64,000 nucleotides of DNA from Rhizophagus irregularis (Eukaryota > Glomeromycota > Glomeromycetes > Glomerales > Glomeraceae): positions 5,208,001-5,272,000 of the forward strand of contig NC_089431.1 of assembly GCF_026210795.1 (NCBI RefSeq), written 5' to 3'. Below, piece after piece: positions 1 through 10,860 of this stretch. Position 1 is the stretch's first letter; every line of letters begins with the position of its first letter. Below the pieces are notes generated by a model. The model was given only the letters and a program-made list of their open reading frames with translations, made no database searches and had not been told where the DNA came from. The position numbers and the translations under genes are program-made.

Positions 1-301
1 AAAAAAAAAAGGAAAAACAATAGCGATAAAAGTATAAAAGTAAACCCGGCCAGTGCTATTCAAGAATTTGAGTGTGACATTAATAGAGTGACAAATAGGA
101 TTTGTCTCTCAGATAAATAAACATGGTGGTAGTGAAGCATGTGGTAAATAAAAAAATAGATCACATGATCGAAGAAATATTGTGGCTACGTTAATTTGTG
201 TCCAAATGATTTTCATGTACCTATTAAATAAAGTTTAAAACTAGTATATTTTAGATTTTTTCTTTTTTTCTCATTTTCTCAATTTTTATTTAAAAATTGT
301 A
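1..301 (+). promoter_or_regulatory. 5' flank of first BTB-BACK-TLDc gene, duplicated before the second gene
   Basis: This stretch is a diverged copy of 2880-3236, which precedes the next gene. Both begin with an A-run followed by a GGAAAAACAATAG-like block, and both end with a pyrimidine-rich run just before the start codon. About 70-80 bases before the ATG both contain ATTAAATAAAGTT, a plausible AT-rich core promoter. The shared flank shows that the tandem duplication unit included upstream regulatory DNA as well as the coding region. The promoter role is inferred. Confidence 0.5.
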
Positions 302-1797
302 ATGGTTGATAATAAACTTCTGCCAAAATTATCTCAAAATTTACTCGAAACTTTAGGCGATGAAGAATATTATGATATTACAATTGAAGTTGGAAAAGAC
401 CCTGACGTAAAAATATTTCGTGCTCATAGGGTTATTTTAAATTATCGTTCGTCATATTTACGAAGAGTCTTATCAACCAATAAAAAGAAAAATGACGGCA
501 TTTTGACACATATCAGTTTACCAAATATTTTACCAGAAATTTTTCAAATAATATTAAGGTAATAAAAATATTTATTCAAAACTTCAATGTGTTTTTAATA
601 AATAATACTTCGATGTGTTTTAATAAATAATTTCTAACATTATTTTTACTTACTAGATATATCTATGGGGGAATAATTCCATTGGAAGAATATGATATTT
701 TGAATATTGTTAAAATTTTGATTGCTGCTAATGAGCTTAGCCTTCAAGAATTAATACCTTATTTAGAAACCTTCTTGCTTGAAAATAAAGAAAATTGGGT
801 GGAACAAAATTTTGATTTAATATATCAAATAAGCTATGAAAATGATTCTTTCTTAGAACTTCGAAGATATTGTATTGATATAATTTCCAAAAAGCCAAAT
901 AAATTATTTAATTCGCCAAATTTTTCTTCAATTCAAGAAGAACTATTAATTGCGACCATTCAAAATAATAATCTTCAAATGAGCGAAATTCAAATTTGGG
1001 AACATATGATTAAATGGGGACTTGCTCAACATCCGGAACTTTCATCTGATCTTACAAGCTTTTCAAAAGATAATTTTGATATCCTAAAGAATACTTTACA
1101 ACAATGTATTCCTTATATCAAATTCCATAATTTAAGTTCAAAGGAATTTTTGCATAATATATTTCCCTATAGAGAAATTCTACCCAAGAAATTATTCATG
1201 GAACTATTAGAATTTTTTTTGAATAGTGATTACAGACCTTCTGAAAAATTTAGTTCAGAAAGCGTTGATTCAGTTTTTATTTCAAATCAACATGCCGAAA
1301 TAATCTCAAAATGGATTAATAAATTAGAAATTACAGACGAGTTACCAAGTTCGTGCGAATTCAAATTATTATATCGTGATTCTCGTGATAGGTCTAGTGA
1401 ATTGAATTGTAAATTTAACAAATTCCGAGAAATTTGTAAAAATCAATCTCACACCATAACAGTTATTAAAGCGAAGGATAGTAACAAAATTCTCGGAGGA
1501 TATAATCCGATTGAATGGAAGTTTGATGATCACTATGGAAATACTAAGGATAGTTTTATATTCTCCTTTAGTAATAATAGTATCGAGAACTACATTTTAA
1601 GTCATGTAAAGGATAAAGAGAAAGCTATATATAGTGGGACATACAGTGTTAGTATAGCATTTGATTTTGACTTACAATTATACAGTGATGCTTCTGACCA
1701 ATTAAGAGTTAGTTGTGAGAAAAGTTCTTATGAAAAACACATCGGAGAAATCAATGATTTATATATAGAAGAATTTGAAGTATTTCAAATTGTGTAA
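302..1797 (+). CDS. BTB-BACK-TLDc protein, tandem copy 1
   Basis: Two exons, 302-558 and 657-1797, join in frame across a GT-AG intron (AAG|GTAATA ... ACTAG|ATAT) to give 465 residues. The BTB domain (about residues 14-118) has the typical FRAHRVIL segment. The BACK region follows at about 130-210. The C-terminal TLDc domain (about 300-465) shows GGYNPIEW and DSFIFSF. In characterised families BTB domains dimerise and often recruit cullin-3 ligases, and TLDc proteins are linked to oxidation resistance and V-ATPase binding. The role of this combination here is not known. Residues 1-49 are encoded by DNA identical to the next paralogue, whereas the rest differs. The intron falls inside the BTB domain, after IILR, as in every copy in the window. 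The C-terminal half closely resembles that of copy 4. Confidence 0.9.
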
Positions 1798-2879
1798 GAT
1801 TTATATTAAATCCAAAAATTATATTATTTCATATTATTTGTAGCGATAATTTGCCTTTATATCATAATGGTTTATTTCATCCATATTTTATTTACTCTTT
1901 TCTGGATCTTTTATTTTCATAAAATATGTTAAACATTTCACTGATAGATGGCGTTTATATATTTAATATATTAAATTTATGTAATATTTTTGTAATATCA
2001 ATGGGCATATAGACGGAATAGCTTTATGATATTTCTAATATATTCCAAATTACCAACGATTTACGATTTAGCAAATATTTTTGTAATATAAATAACATAT
2101 TTTTGGAATATTTCTATTATATACTGAAATACTACTAATAAAATATATATATTATAGATATATGCAAAAAATATAGACTGTTACATTTGTATGTATTTCT
2201 TAATTTGTATATTTTGCAATGCTTAGTATTTGATGCAATTAAAGTTTGTTTTGAAACCTTTCGCTATTTATGTTAAATTAGTCATTACGTGCGATTAATA
2301 TTAAACTCTGCATTCAATAAAATTTTAAACTATCGTAATTTTTCCCCCTTTTGAAATTTAAACTTTATCGAAACATTTCCCCTTTTAGAATTTTAAACTT
2401 TTAATTATTCTTGGTATTGATGAATGAAAAGAAAGGACTTATAAAATGTTTTTCTTTGTGCGATTCGACGGGTGGTGAAACAAATTGGCAAAAAAGAAGA
2501 AAATTAAATTCGAAACTTAAAAAAAAAAAATATAAATTCAATTCTATGAAACTAATGACGTGAAAGGGATCATCAAACTTTTCCCCTTTCCTTCGTACTT
2601 TCTCCTTTTCCCTAGTCCTTATGCCCGTATATACAATTTCCTTTAACAGATAATTCCCTATCCATCGCTAATGAAAAAAAAATTTACCACTTCAAATTTT
2701 TTTTCACCCGCGATAATTTAATTTCTTTCATTATTCACGCTTTGGAGAAAGTTTGCATTATAAATCATTTTCATTAGAAATCAAAAATAACTTAACCATC
2801 ACAAATTTAACATCATACTTAAACACTATTATAAACCATTAAATTCATCGAATAAGTTATACGTGATTTATTTTTATTT
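1798..2879. other. Gene-free AT-rich spacer
   Basis: I see no supportable gene here. The DNA is dominated by A/T runs and repeated TAATATTTTTGTAATAT-like words around 1980-2110. There are several homopolymer tracts and no terminal inverted repeats that I could pair. Confidence 0.5.
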
Positions 2880-3236
2880 AAAAAAAAAAGAAAAAGCAAT
2901 AGTGATAAAAGTATAAAGTAAACTCGACAAGTGCTATTCACTGGCACGTATTGAAGAATTTTGGTGATGACATTAATAGAGTATTTCACCTGCTCGAAAA
3001 AAAACCAAGTTTCTCAGATAAATAAACGTGGTGGTTGTGAAACGTGGTAAATAAAAAAAAAAAAGATCACATGACCGAAGAAATTTTCTGATTAGTATGA
3101 CAACGTTTTGTTACGTTAATTTGTGTCCAAATGATTTTCATGTGCTTATTAAATAAAGTTCAAAACTAGTATATTTTGGATTTTTTCTTTTTTTTGCCTT
3201 TTTTCTCATTTTCTCAATTTTTATTTAAAAATTGTG

Positions 3237-4723
3237 ATGGTTGATAATAAACTTCTGCCAAAATTATCTCAAAATTTACTCGAAACTTTAGGCGATGAAG
3301 AATATTATGATATTACAATTGAAGTTGGAAAAGACCCTGACGTAAAAATATTTCGTGCTCATAGGGTTATTTTAAATTATCGTTCACCATATTTGCGAAG
3401 AGTTCTATCAACTAACAAAAAGAAAAGTGATGGAACTTTGACGAATATTAAGTTACCAAATATTTTACCAGAAATTTTTCAAATAATATTAAGGTAATAA
3501 AAATATGTTAATTTAAAATTTTAAAAATTTATGTATTTTTAGTAAATAATTTCTAATATTAATTATCATTTTCAATTAGATATATTTATGGAGGAATAAT
3601 TCCATTGGAAGAATATAATATTTTTGATATTCTCAAAATTTTGGTTGCAGTTAATGAGCTTAGTCTTCAAGAATTAATACCTTTTTTGGAATCCTTTTTA
3701 CTTGAAAATAAAGAAAATTGGGTGGAACAACATTTTGATTTAATATATCAAATAAGCTATGAAAATGATTCTTTCTTAGAAATTCGGAAATGTTGTATTG
3801 ATTTAATTTCCAAAGAGCCAAATAAAATATTTAATTCGCCAAATTTCTCTTCGATTTCAGAAAAACTATTAATCGCGACTATTCAAAATAATAATCTTCG
3901 AATGAGCGAAATTCGAACTTGGGAACATGTGATAAAATGGGGACTTGCACAAAATCCAGAACTTCCTCCTGAATATACAAGCTTTTCGAAGGATGATATT
4001 AACACATTAAAAAATACTTTACAACAATGTATTCCTCATATTAGATTCCAAAATTTAACTTCAAAAGAATTTTTGCATAATATATTTCCTCATAGAGAAA
4101 TACTGCCCAAAGGATTATATATAGATTTATTGAAATTTTTTTTGAATAGTGATTATAGACCGTCTGATAAATCCAGTTCAAAAGGCGTTGATTCCGTGAT
4201 TATTTCAAATCAACATGTTGAATTGATATCAAAGTGGGTTAATAAATTAGAAATTACAGACGAGTTAACAACTTCAAATAAATTCAAATTATTATATCGC
4301 GAATCTCGTGATGGGTCTGGTAAACAAAATAATAGTTTTAATAAATTTCGAGAGATTTGCAAAAATCGATCTCACACTATAATAGTTATTAAAGTGAAAA
4401 ACAGTAATGGAATTCTTGGAGGGTATAATCCGATAGAATGGAAATTTGATGGTAATTATGGTATCACTAAAGATAGTTTTATATTCTTTTTTAAAAATAG
4501 TATTGAAAATTATGTTTTAAGTCGTGTAAAGAATGAAAAGAAAGCGATATATAATGGAACATATTATCATTTCGGTCCATCATTTGATGCTGACTTATAT
4601 GTATACAGAGATATTTTTGATGAATTAAGAATTGGTTGTGAAAAAAATTCCTATGAAGAAAATATTGAAAAAATCAATTATTCATATGTAGAAGAATTTG
4701 AAGTATTTCAGATTGATGTTTAA
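3237..4723 (+). CDS. BTB-BACK-TLDc protein, tandem copy 2
   Basis: Exons 3237-3493 and 3580-4723 give 466 residues. I chose the ATG at 3237 because it aligns with the paralogues. A GTG three bases upstream is not needed. The BTB domain is almost identical to copy 1 in its first half, with the same FRAHRVIL segment. The BACK region and a TLDc domain with GGYNPIEW and DSFIF follow. The stop comes after a short IDV tail instead of the usual IV. The intron has GT-AG borders and ends in CAATTAG. This copy and copy 1 form the closest pair in the plus-strand array and also share their upstream flank, so they probably arose by a duplication of about 2.9 kb. The domain architecture is clear; the function is inferred only from family membership. 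Confidence 0.9.
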
Positions 4724-5166
4724 ATCCTAAAGATTTGTATGTTTTTCGTAATTTGTCTCTATAAAATAATGATTTTATTTACATTCATATCTTTTTTGTA
4801 TTAATTTCTATATATTAAATTAATAAATTCTTCATTAGAAATTACTCTCTTTAATTATTTTAATTAAATGAATTTAATAAAAAATAAATAATGGCAACTT
4901 TTTTTAGAGAGAGCTTTGAATATTAATAAAAATTTAAATCAATAACTTGCTATGAAAAGTGACAAAAAAAAAAACCTTTTGACGCAAAATCCTACCAGGA
5001 CATTTTCTTATTGTTACCATAACAAGGTATGTAATTGTATCTCATTTTCGCCAAGTTTACTGCCGTAAAAAAGCCTTACATTAATGACCAAAATATTAAT
5101 AAACTTTTTTTTTTTCCTTGCTTCCGAGATTTACGTGAAACCTAAAAAGATGGGTTCGCATACATT
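4724..5166. other. Spacer without a gene
   Basis: AT-rich spacer. The part from about 4960 to 5130 resembles 8030-8170 and 11580-11720 upstream of later copies: ACGCAAAAT..TACCAGGACATT, the TTTCCGCCACGTTTACTG-like block and an ATTAATAAAACTTTT run. It is therefore a diverged copy of the upstream region of this gene family. Confidence 0.4.
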
Positions 5167-5380
5167 CATTTCACCGACAATTATTTCACCGACGAATTCC
5201 ACCGACAGGGCCATTTCATGGTAAGGGCTTAACTGCTGTCATCTTTATTCACAGACAAATGTTTCGCCAACAATCATCTCACCGACTGGGAATTTATGAT
5301 TAGAGTTAGGGTTACTAGGATAAGGTTAGGATAAGTGGATTAGAATTTCAAAACTGTGAAATGACTATCGGTAAAACGAT
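5167..5380. repeat. Small repeat element built on TTTCACCGAC words
   Basis: The left end repeats TTTCACCGACAA twice, followed by CCACCGACAGGG. The interior carries TCTCACCGACTGGG. The right end reads ATCGGTAAAACGATC, which in reverse complement gives a degenerate match to the left end. An inner stretch, TTAGGGTTACTAGGATAAGG, is G-rich on one strand. The layout suggests a non-autonomous DNA element with degenerate inverted ends. I could not identify a target-site duplication. Confidence 0.45.
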
Positions 5381-5420
5381 CTCAATGGATTTGATGGTAG
5401 TTTTGAATTACTAAACTAGT

Positions 5421-5645
5421 TTTATGTTCCTTTTTAGTAATAATATTGAAAATTACATCTTAAGTCGTGTAATCTTTATTAGTGGAACATCATGAGGTAT
5501 CGGCCCATCTTTTAATGTTGACCTAAATTTATACGTTAGCGGTTTCGGAGAATTAGTAATTGAATGTAAAAACAAAAAATATTCTTTGAGAAACATATCA
5601 GAGAAATCAATGATTTTTTGAAGTATTTCAAGTTGTATAATGTAT
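5421..5645 (+). pseudogene. TLDc-domain relic of a BTB-BACK-TLDc gene
   Basis: This short piece still matches the 3' end of the neighbouring genes. TTTTTAGTAATAATATTGAA followed by ACATCTTAAGTCGTG corresponds to the SFSNNSIENYILSRV coding segment. GAAGTATTTCAAGTTGTATAA corresponds to the shared C-terminal EVFQIV and stop. The frame between these anchors is broken and the BTB and BACK parts are absent. It lies between copies 2 and 3, so the array once contained at least one more member. Confidence 0.8.
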
Positions 5646-6155
5646 TTATATTAATTCAAAATAACATTTGTATCGCCTAATGTAAAAAATAAAATAAAGA
5701 TAAAATAAAAATAAACAAATAATTGAATGAGTTTTGATCTGCGATAGAAACTATAATTAAATCCTTTAATACAATAAAAAAAACTATTATTTAAATATTA
5801 CAAAAAAAGTTAATTTTTTTAAAAAATTCGCGTAATTTATTTTTATTAATCAAAATTCATTCAAATAACCCTATTTAAAGCCGATTGAAGTTAAGGAAAT
5901 TAGAAAATTAGACGTTATTTTTTTTTTTGAGAAATATAATAATTAATAGAAATTTTAAAATTTAAGTCACGAACTTGCATTATTATTTCTATTTTACTAT
6001 GAAAAGTGACGAAAATAATCAAACCGGTTAACGTAAAATTTTACCAAACCATTTTCATTGTTTATTTCCATTGGTTTTTTTTCTCTTACCAAATTCACGT
6101 GAAATCCGAAAGATGATCATTTCCTTTTGTGAAACTTGATTGAGCATACATGAAA
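5646..6155. other. Spacer without a gene
   Basis: Nothing coding is visible. Long A and T runs occur, and the last part (from about 6000) shows the upstream block shared with copies 4 and 5, including a GTGAAATCCGAAAGATGATCAT-like segment. Confidence 0.4.
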
Positions 6156-6190
6156 TCACGTGTATGTTACACCTCTATAAAATAAGGTTT
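6156..6190 (+). promoter_or_regulatory. Putative promoter with CACGTG box and TATA element
   Basis: TCACGTG at 6156-6162 is followed by CTCTATAAAATAAGG, whose TATAAAATA lies at 6176-6184, about 65 bases before the ATG at 6248. The same pair occurs before copy 4, and CACGTG followed by an AT-rich element occurs before copy 5. Conservation in independent duplicates supports a regulatory role; the binding factor is unknown. Confidence 0.6.
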
Positions 6191-6247
6191 AAAACTAAGA
6201 TTTTTTTGGATTCATTCTCATAACTCTCTTCTCATTTAAAAATTATA

Positions 6248-7740
6248 ATGATCGGTGATAAACTTTTGCCAAAATTATCACAAAATTTACTTGAAATTTT
6301 AAACGATGAAGAATATTATGATATTACTATTGAAGTTGGTAATGACCCTTACGTGAAAGTATTTCGTGCTCATGTAATTATTTTAATTCATCGTTCCCCA
6401 TATTTGAGAAGAATTTTGTCAACTAATAAAAAGAAATCCGATGAAATGTTGATAAATATTAAATTACCAAATATTTCACCTGAAATTTTTCAAATAATAT
6501 TATGGTATAAAAGAATAAAATATATTATTCGTATTTTGATTTTAACAAATAATTTTTTTAACTTATTTTTTGTTTAAATAGGTATATCTATGGAGGAAAA
6601 ATTTCTTTGGAAGAGTATGATATTTTGGATATCGTTAAAATCATGGTCGCTGCTAATGAACTAAATCTTCAAGAGTTAATCCCCTATTTGGAATCGTTTT
6701 TGATTGAAAATAAAGCAAATTGGATGGACCAAAATTTTAATTTGATATATCATATAAGTTTTGAAAATGATTCTTTCCCAAAACTTCAGAAGCACTGTAA
6801 AGATTTAATTTCTAAAGAACCAAATAAGATATTCAATTTGCCAAATTTCTCTACAATTCCAGAAAAACTTTTAATCACGCTTATTCAAAATGATAATCTT
6901 CGAATGGGTGAAATTCAAATTTGGGAATATGTAATTAAATGGGGACTCGCTCAAAACCCGGAACTTCCTTCTGACCTTACAAGCTTTTCAAAAGATGATT
7001 TCAATACTTTAAAGAATACATTACAGCAATGTATTCCATTTATTAGATTTCATAATTTAGCTTCAAAAGAGTTTTTAAAGAAAGTATTACCTTACAAGAA
7101 AATATTACCAAAAGAGTTATATAAAGGTTTACTAGAATATTTCTTGGATAATGATAGTAAAAAAGCAGTACTTCGCATATCTAAAGAATATAAAGAGATT
7201 CATATTGATTCTAAAATAATTACATTTCAACATGTTGAATTAATCTCAAAATGGATTGATAGATTAGAAATTGCAGACAGGTTACAAAATTCATACGAAT
7301 TCAAATTATTATATCGCGATTCTCGTGATGGGTCTAGTGAATTGATTAGTAGATTTGACAAACTTCGAATGATTTGTAAAAATCAATCTCGCACAGTTAT
7401 AGTTAGTAAAGTGAAAGGCAACAACGAAATTCTTGGAGGATATAATCCTATTGAATGGAAGTTCGACAATAGCTATGGAATTACTAAAGATAGTTTTATA
7501 TTTTCTTTTAGTAATGATAGTATCGAAAATTACACTTTAAGTCGTGTAAAGAATGAAGAGAAAGCTATATATAATGGAACATGCAGTACTGGCCTAGCAT
7601 TTGATGTTGACTTGGAATTATATAGAGATTTAATTAATGAATTAAGAATTGGGTGTAATAAGAGTTCTTATAAAAAGAAGATCGGAGAAATCAACCATTC
7701 ATATATAGAAGAATTTGAAGTATTTCAAATTAACGTTTAA
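6248..7740 (+). CDS. BTB-BACK-TLDc protein, tandem copy 3
   Basis: Exons 6248-6504 and 6582-7740 give 471 residues. The donor is unusual in following TATG instead of TAAG, so residue 86 becomes Trp instead of Arg. The acceptor is AATAG|GTATATC. The BTB domain starts MIGDKLLPKLSQ and contains FRAHVIIL. The BACK region and a TLDc domain with GGYNPIEW and DSFIFSF follow. The linker between BACK and TLDc (around residues 258-275, FLDNDSKK) is shared with copy 5 and differs from copies 1, 2 and 4, which marks two linker types within the array. A MIGDKLL start is shared with copy 4. Family membership is secure, the biological role is not. Confidence 0.9.
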
Positions 7741-8212
7741 ATCTTAAGGAACCGTAATATTTTTAATACTATTCGTAATTTGTCTCTATAAAATAGTGAT
7801 TTGTTTTTATTCATATTTTATTTGTATTGTTGTTAAAATCTGGGTCGTTAAACAGTTCCCTCCCTCAAAAAAAAAAAGAAAAATAACAAATGATTTATGA
7901 TGAAAATATAATTAAAAAAAAATAATACAAATTTTTTAATTAGTTTAACTGATCCAATTGAATGAATTTTGAATAAATTGATAAAAAATAAATAACGTCT
8001 CGTTTTTATTTTATGATATTATGCACTGTAAAAGACAAACTCATTTAACGCAAAATTTTACCGTATCTCATTTCCGCCACGTTTACTGATATATAGAGAT
8101 TTACATTAATGAACATAATATTAATAAAACTTTTTTTTTTTTTTTTGGAGAGATTTACGTGAAACCTAAAAGATGATCATTTCTTTTGACAAAATGCAGT
8201 GACACATGAAAT
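7741..8212. other. Spacer without a gene
   Basis: The first part is the 3' flank, with TTGTCTCTATAAAATAGTGATTT shared after several copies. The rest is AT-rich upstream flank of the next gene with an ATTAATAAAAC block and a long T-run at about 8129-8145. No coding signal is visible. Confidence 0.4.
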
Positions 8213-8240
8213 CACGTGTAAGTTACGCCTCTATAAAATA
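8213..8240 (+). promoter_or_regulatory. Putative promoter with CACGTG box and TATA element
   Basis: CACGTG at 8213-8218 is followed by CTCTATAAAATAATG with TATAAAATA at 8232-8240, about 55 bases before the start codon at 8294. The arrangement matches that upstream of copy 3. Function is inferred from this conservation. Confidence 0.6.
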
Positions 8241-8293
8241 ATGTTCAAACCGACTTTTCCCATCATTCATTTCTTTTTTATTTGAAAATCAAT

Positions 8294-9768
8294 ATGATTG
8301 GTGATAAACTCTTGCCAAAATTATCACAAAATTTACTTGAAATTTTAAACGATGAAGAATATTATGATATTACAATTGAAGTTGGTAATGACCCCTATAT
8401 AAAAGTATTCCGTGCTCACATGGTTATTTTAAACTATCGCTCTCCATATTTACGAAGAATGTTATCAACTAATAAAAAGAAAAATGACGGAACTTTAACG
8501 AATATTAAATTAACAAATATTTTTCCAGAAATTTTTGGAATTATCTTAAGGTATATAAATAAATATAAATAAAAAAGAATTAATTATAATATTCATATTT
8601 TTATCTTATTTTAACTTAATTATCATTTATTAGGTATATTTATGGAGGAAAAATTTCTTTGGAAGAATATAATATTTCAGATATTGTTAAAATTATGATC
8701 GCTGCCAAAGAACTGAGTCTTAAAGAATTAATATCCTATTTAGAATCTTTTTTAATTGAATATAAAGCAAATTGGTTGGAACAAAATTTTGATTTGATAT
8801 ACCAAATAAGTTTTGAAGATAATACTTTCTTAGAACTTCAAAAATATTGTGAAGTTTTAATTTCTAAAGAACCAAACAAGATATTTAATTCACCAAATTT
8901 CCCTTCAATTTCAGAAAAACTTTTAATTACGCTTATTCAAAATGATAATTTTCAAATGAACGAAATTCAAGTTTGGGAGCATGTGATTAAATGGGGACTC
9001 GCTCAAAATCCGGAACTTTCTTCTGACCTTATAAGCCTTTCAAAAGATAATTTTGATACCCTAAGGAATACCTTACAACAATGTATTCCTTATATCAGAT
9101 TCCGTAATTTGACTTCAAAGGAATTTTTGCATAATATATTTCCTTTTAGAGAAATTCTACCCAAGAAATTATACGTGGAATTATTAAAATTTTTTTTGAA
9201 TAGTAATTATAGGCCGTCTGAAAAATTTAGTTCAGAAAGCGTTGATTCAGTGATTATTTCAAATCAACATGTTGAACTAATTTCAAAATGGATTAATAAA
9301 ACAGGCGAGTTATCAAGTTCGTGCAAATTCAAATTATTATATCGTGATTCTCGTGATAGGCCTAGTGAATTGAATAGTAATTTTAACAAATTCCGAGAAA
9401 TTTGTAAAAATAAATCTCGCACGGTAGTGGTTAGTAAAGTGAGAGACAGCAACAAAATTCTCGGAGGATATAATCCGATAGTATGGAAATTTATCTATGG
9501 TACCTATGGAAGTACTAAAGACAGTTTTATATTCTCTTTTGATAATAATAATATTGGAAATTATATTTTAAGTCGTGTAAAGGAGGAAAAGAAAGCTATA
9601 TATAATGGATCATGTAGTATCGGTCCATCATTTAATAATGACTTGTATTTATATAAAGATATTTTTAATCAATTAAGAATTTGCTGTAAACAATGTTCTT
9701 ATGAAAAACATATCGGAGAAATCAATCATCTATATATAGAAGAATTTGAAGTATTTCAAATTGTGTAA
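8294..9768 (+). CDS. BTB-BACK-TLDc protein, tandem copy 4 (mosaic)
   Basis: Exons 8294-8550 and 8634-9768 give 463 residues. The ATG at 8294 gives MIGDKLLPKLSQ as in copy 3; an upstream in-frame TTG is ignored. BTB, BACK and TLDc domains are complete, with FRAHMVIL, GGYNPIVW (Glu replaced by Val in the normally invariant NPIEW) and DSFIFSF. The first half matches copies 3 and 5. From about position 9050 onward the sequence instead follows copy 1, for example the YRPSEKFSSESVDSV linker and the CKFKLLYRDSRDR segment. The gene is therefore best read as a recombinant between two sub-lineages of the array. A few residues normally between the INK and GELSS segments are missing relative to copy 1. 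Confidence 0.9.
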
Positions 9769-10104
9769 AATTGATGTTTAACCTAAAGATTTATATTATT
9801 TTTAAACTATTCGTATAATAGTGGTTTTATTTTCATTTTCATATTTTATTTTATTTGTATTGATTCCCATAGATTATTAAATAAAAAATCTTGGTTGCCA
9901 AACAGTTTTTAATAAACAAATAAATAATCGTTTCAAGTATGAATTATTTTAAATATCATAAAAGTTAGCTTAATTTCTTTAATTTGTTTAAATTGAATAA
10001 ACTTTAAATAAATTAATAAAATAAACTAATATGAAATTTTTTAATAATTAAAAGAATTAAGAGAATTAATATTATAGACGTTATTTATTAAAATATTAAT
10101 TAGT
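9769..10104. other. 3' flank and AT-rich spacer
   Basis: No gene is visible. The first 100 bases resemble the 3' flanks of the other copies, with a GGTTTTATTTTCATTTTCATATTT-like segment. The rest is A/T-rich. Confidence 0.35.
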
Positions 10105-10441
10105 AGGAAAACGGTAACTGTTAAAGTCCTTCGCGTTTATTTTACTTAGGATCTTTTTTAATTACAACAAACAAAAAAAATTGATTACGGAAAACAACAA
10201 ATTATCAGTGCTATAAAAGAAAGGAATATTATTGAAGATTCTTTAAAACATATAGAAAATCATTGTTTAAAATTGAGTGTTAAAATTTCTCTAACGTGCT
10301 AGTCCTAAGAATGTTATTACGGAAAAACTTTGCACAATAATTCAAAACATGTAATTATTATTTGTTGCTGACTTAGCCAAGACTTTAAAAATTTGTTGTC
10401 ACCTGATCACCACGTTGAGGTGCAACAACATTGATCAGGGG
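10105..10441 (+). repeat. Dispersed repeat family R, full-length copy (A)
   Basis: The element begins GGAAAACGGTAAC and ends in an inverted-repeat core, CCTGATCA...TGATCAGG, followed by a G-run. A second near full-length copy lies at 52363-52713 and a truncated inverted copy at 20474-20553. The copies share GTTAAAGTC near the start, AAGAATGTTATTA in the middle and GTTGTCACCTGATC at the end. The downstream side always passes into GGGAAA-type purine repeats. The structure resembles a SINE-like or other non-autonomous element that ends in simple repeat; no coding capacity is seen. Confidence 0.65.
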
Positions 10442-10860
10442 GAAAGTGAAAGGGAAAGGGGAAGACGAAAGGGAAAGGAAGACGAAAAGGAAAGGGAAGA
10501 CGAAAGGAAAGTGGAAACGAAAGGGAAAGGGAAACGAAGGGAAAGTGGAAAATGGAAATGGAAGAGAAAGGGAACAAAACTGAAAGGGAAAGGGTAAACG
10601 AAAGGGAAAGGGAAAACGAAAGGGAAAGAGCAAGAAAATACACAAACATACATACAAGAGCAAGGAAATACACGAACACACACCGCCCACACACAATCCC
10701 ACACATAAACCTACACACAACAACTCACATACCTAAAAGGAGACATAAAGAAAAGGACCTAAGAATAAAGAGAAGACCTAGACAGAGAAAAAACAGACCA
10801 AAAAAAAGAAGATAAAGACTTAAAAAAAAGAAGACAAAGAAAAAAAAAGATAAAGAAAAC
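10442..10860. repeat. Compound purine-rich then AC-rich simple repeat tail
   Basis: About 190 bases of GGGAAA/CGAAAGG-type repeats are followed by about 110 bases rich in ACACA and CACAC words, then by AAGACAAAGAAAA-type repeats. Several overlapping open frames exist on both strands, but their translations are low-complexity Glu/Arg/Lys or Phe/Pro/Leu strings, so I regard none as genes. The same order, repeat core then purine tract then AC tract, recurs in reverse at 20256-20473. Confidence 0.8.

Noticed and set aside
5291-5335. Telomere-like TTAGGGTTA words
   Set aside because: Only one TTAGGG occurs, with degenerate neighbours inside a repeat element; not a telomeric tract.
10385-10815. 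Five overlapping open frames of 60-112 codons on both strands
   Set aside because: They run through purine and AC simple repeats and translate to low-complexity strings in every frame.
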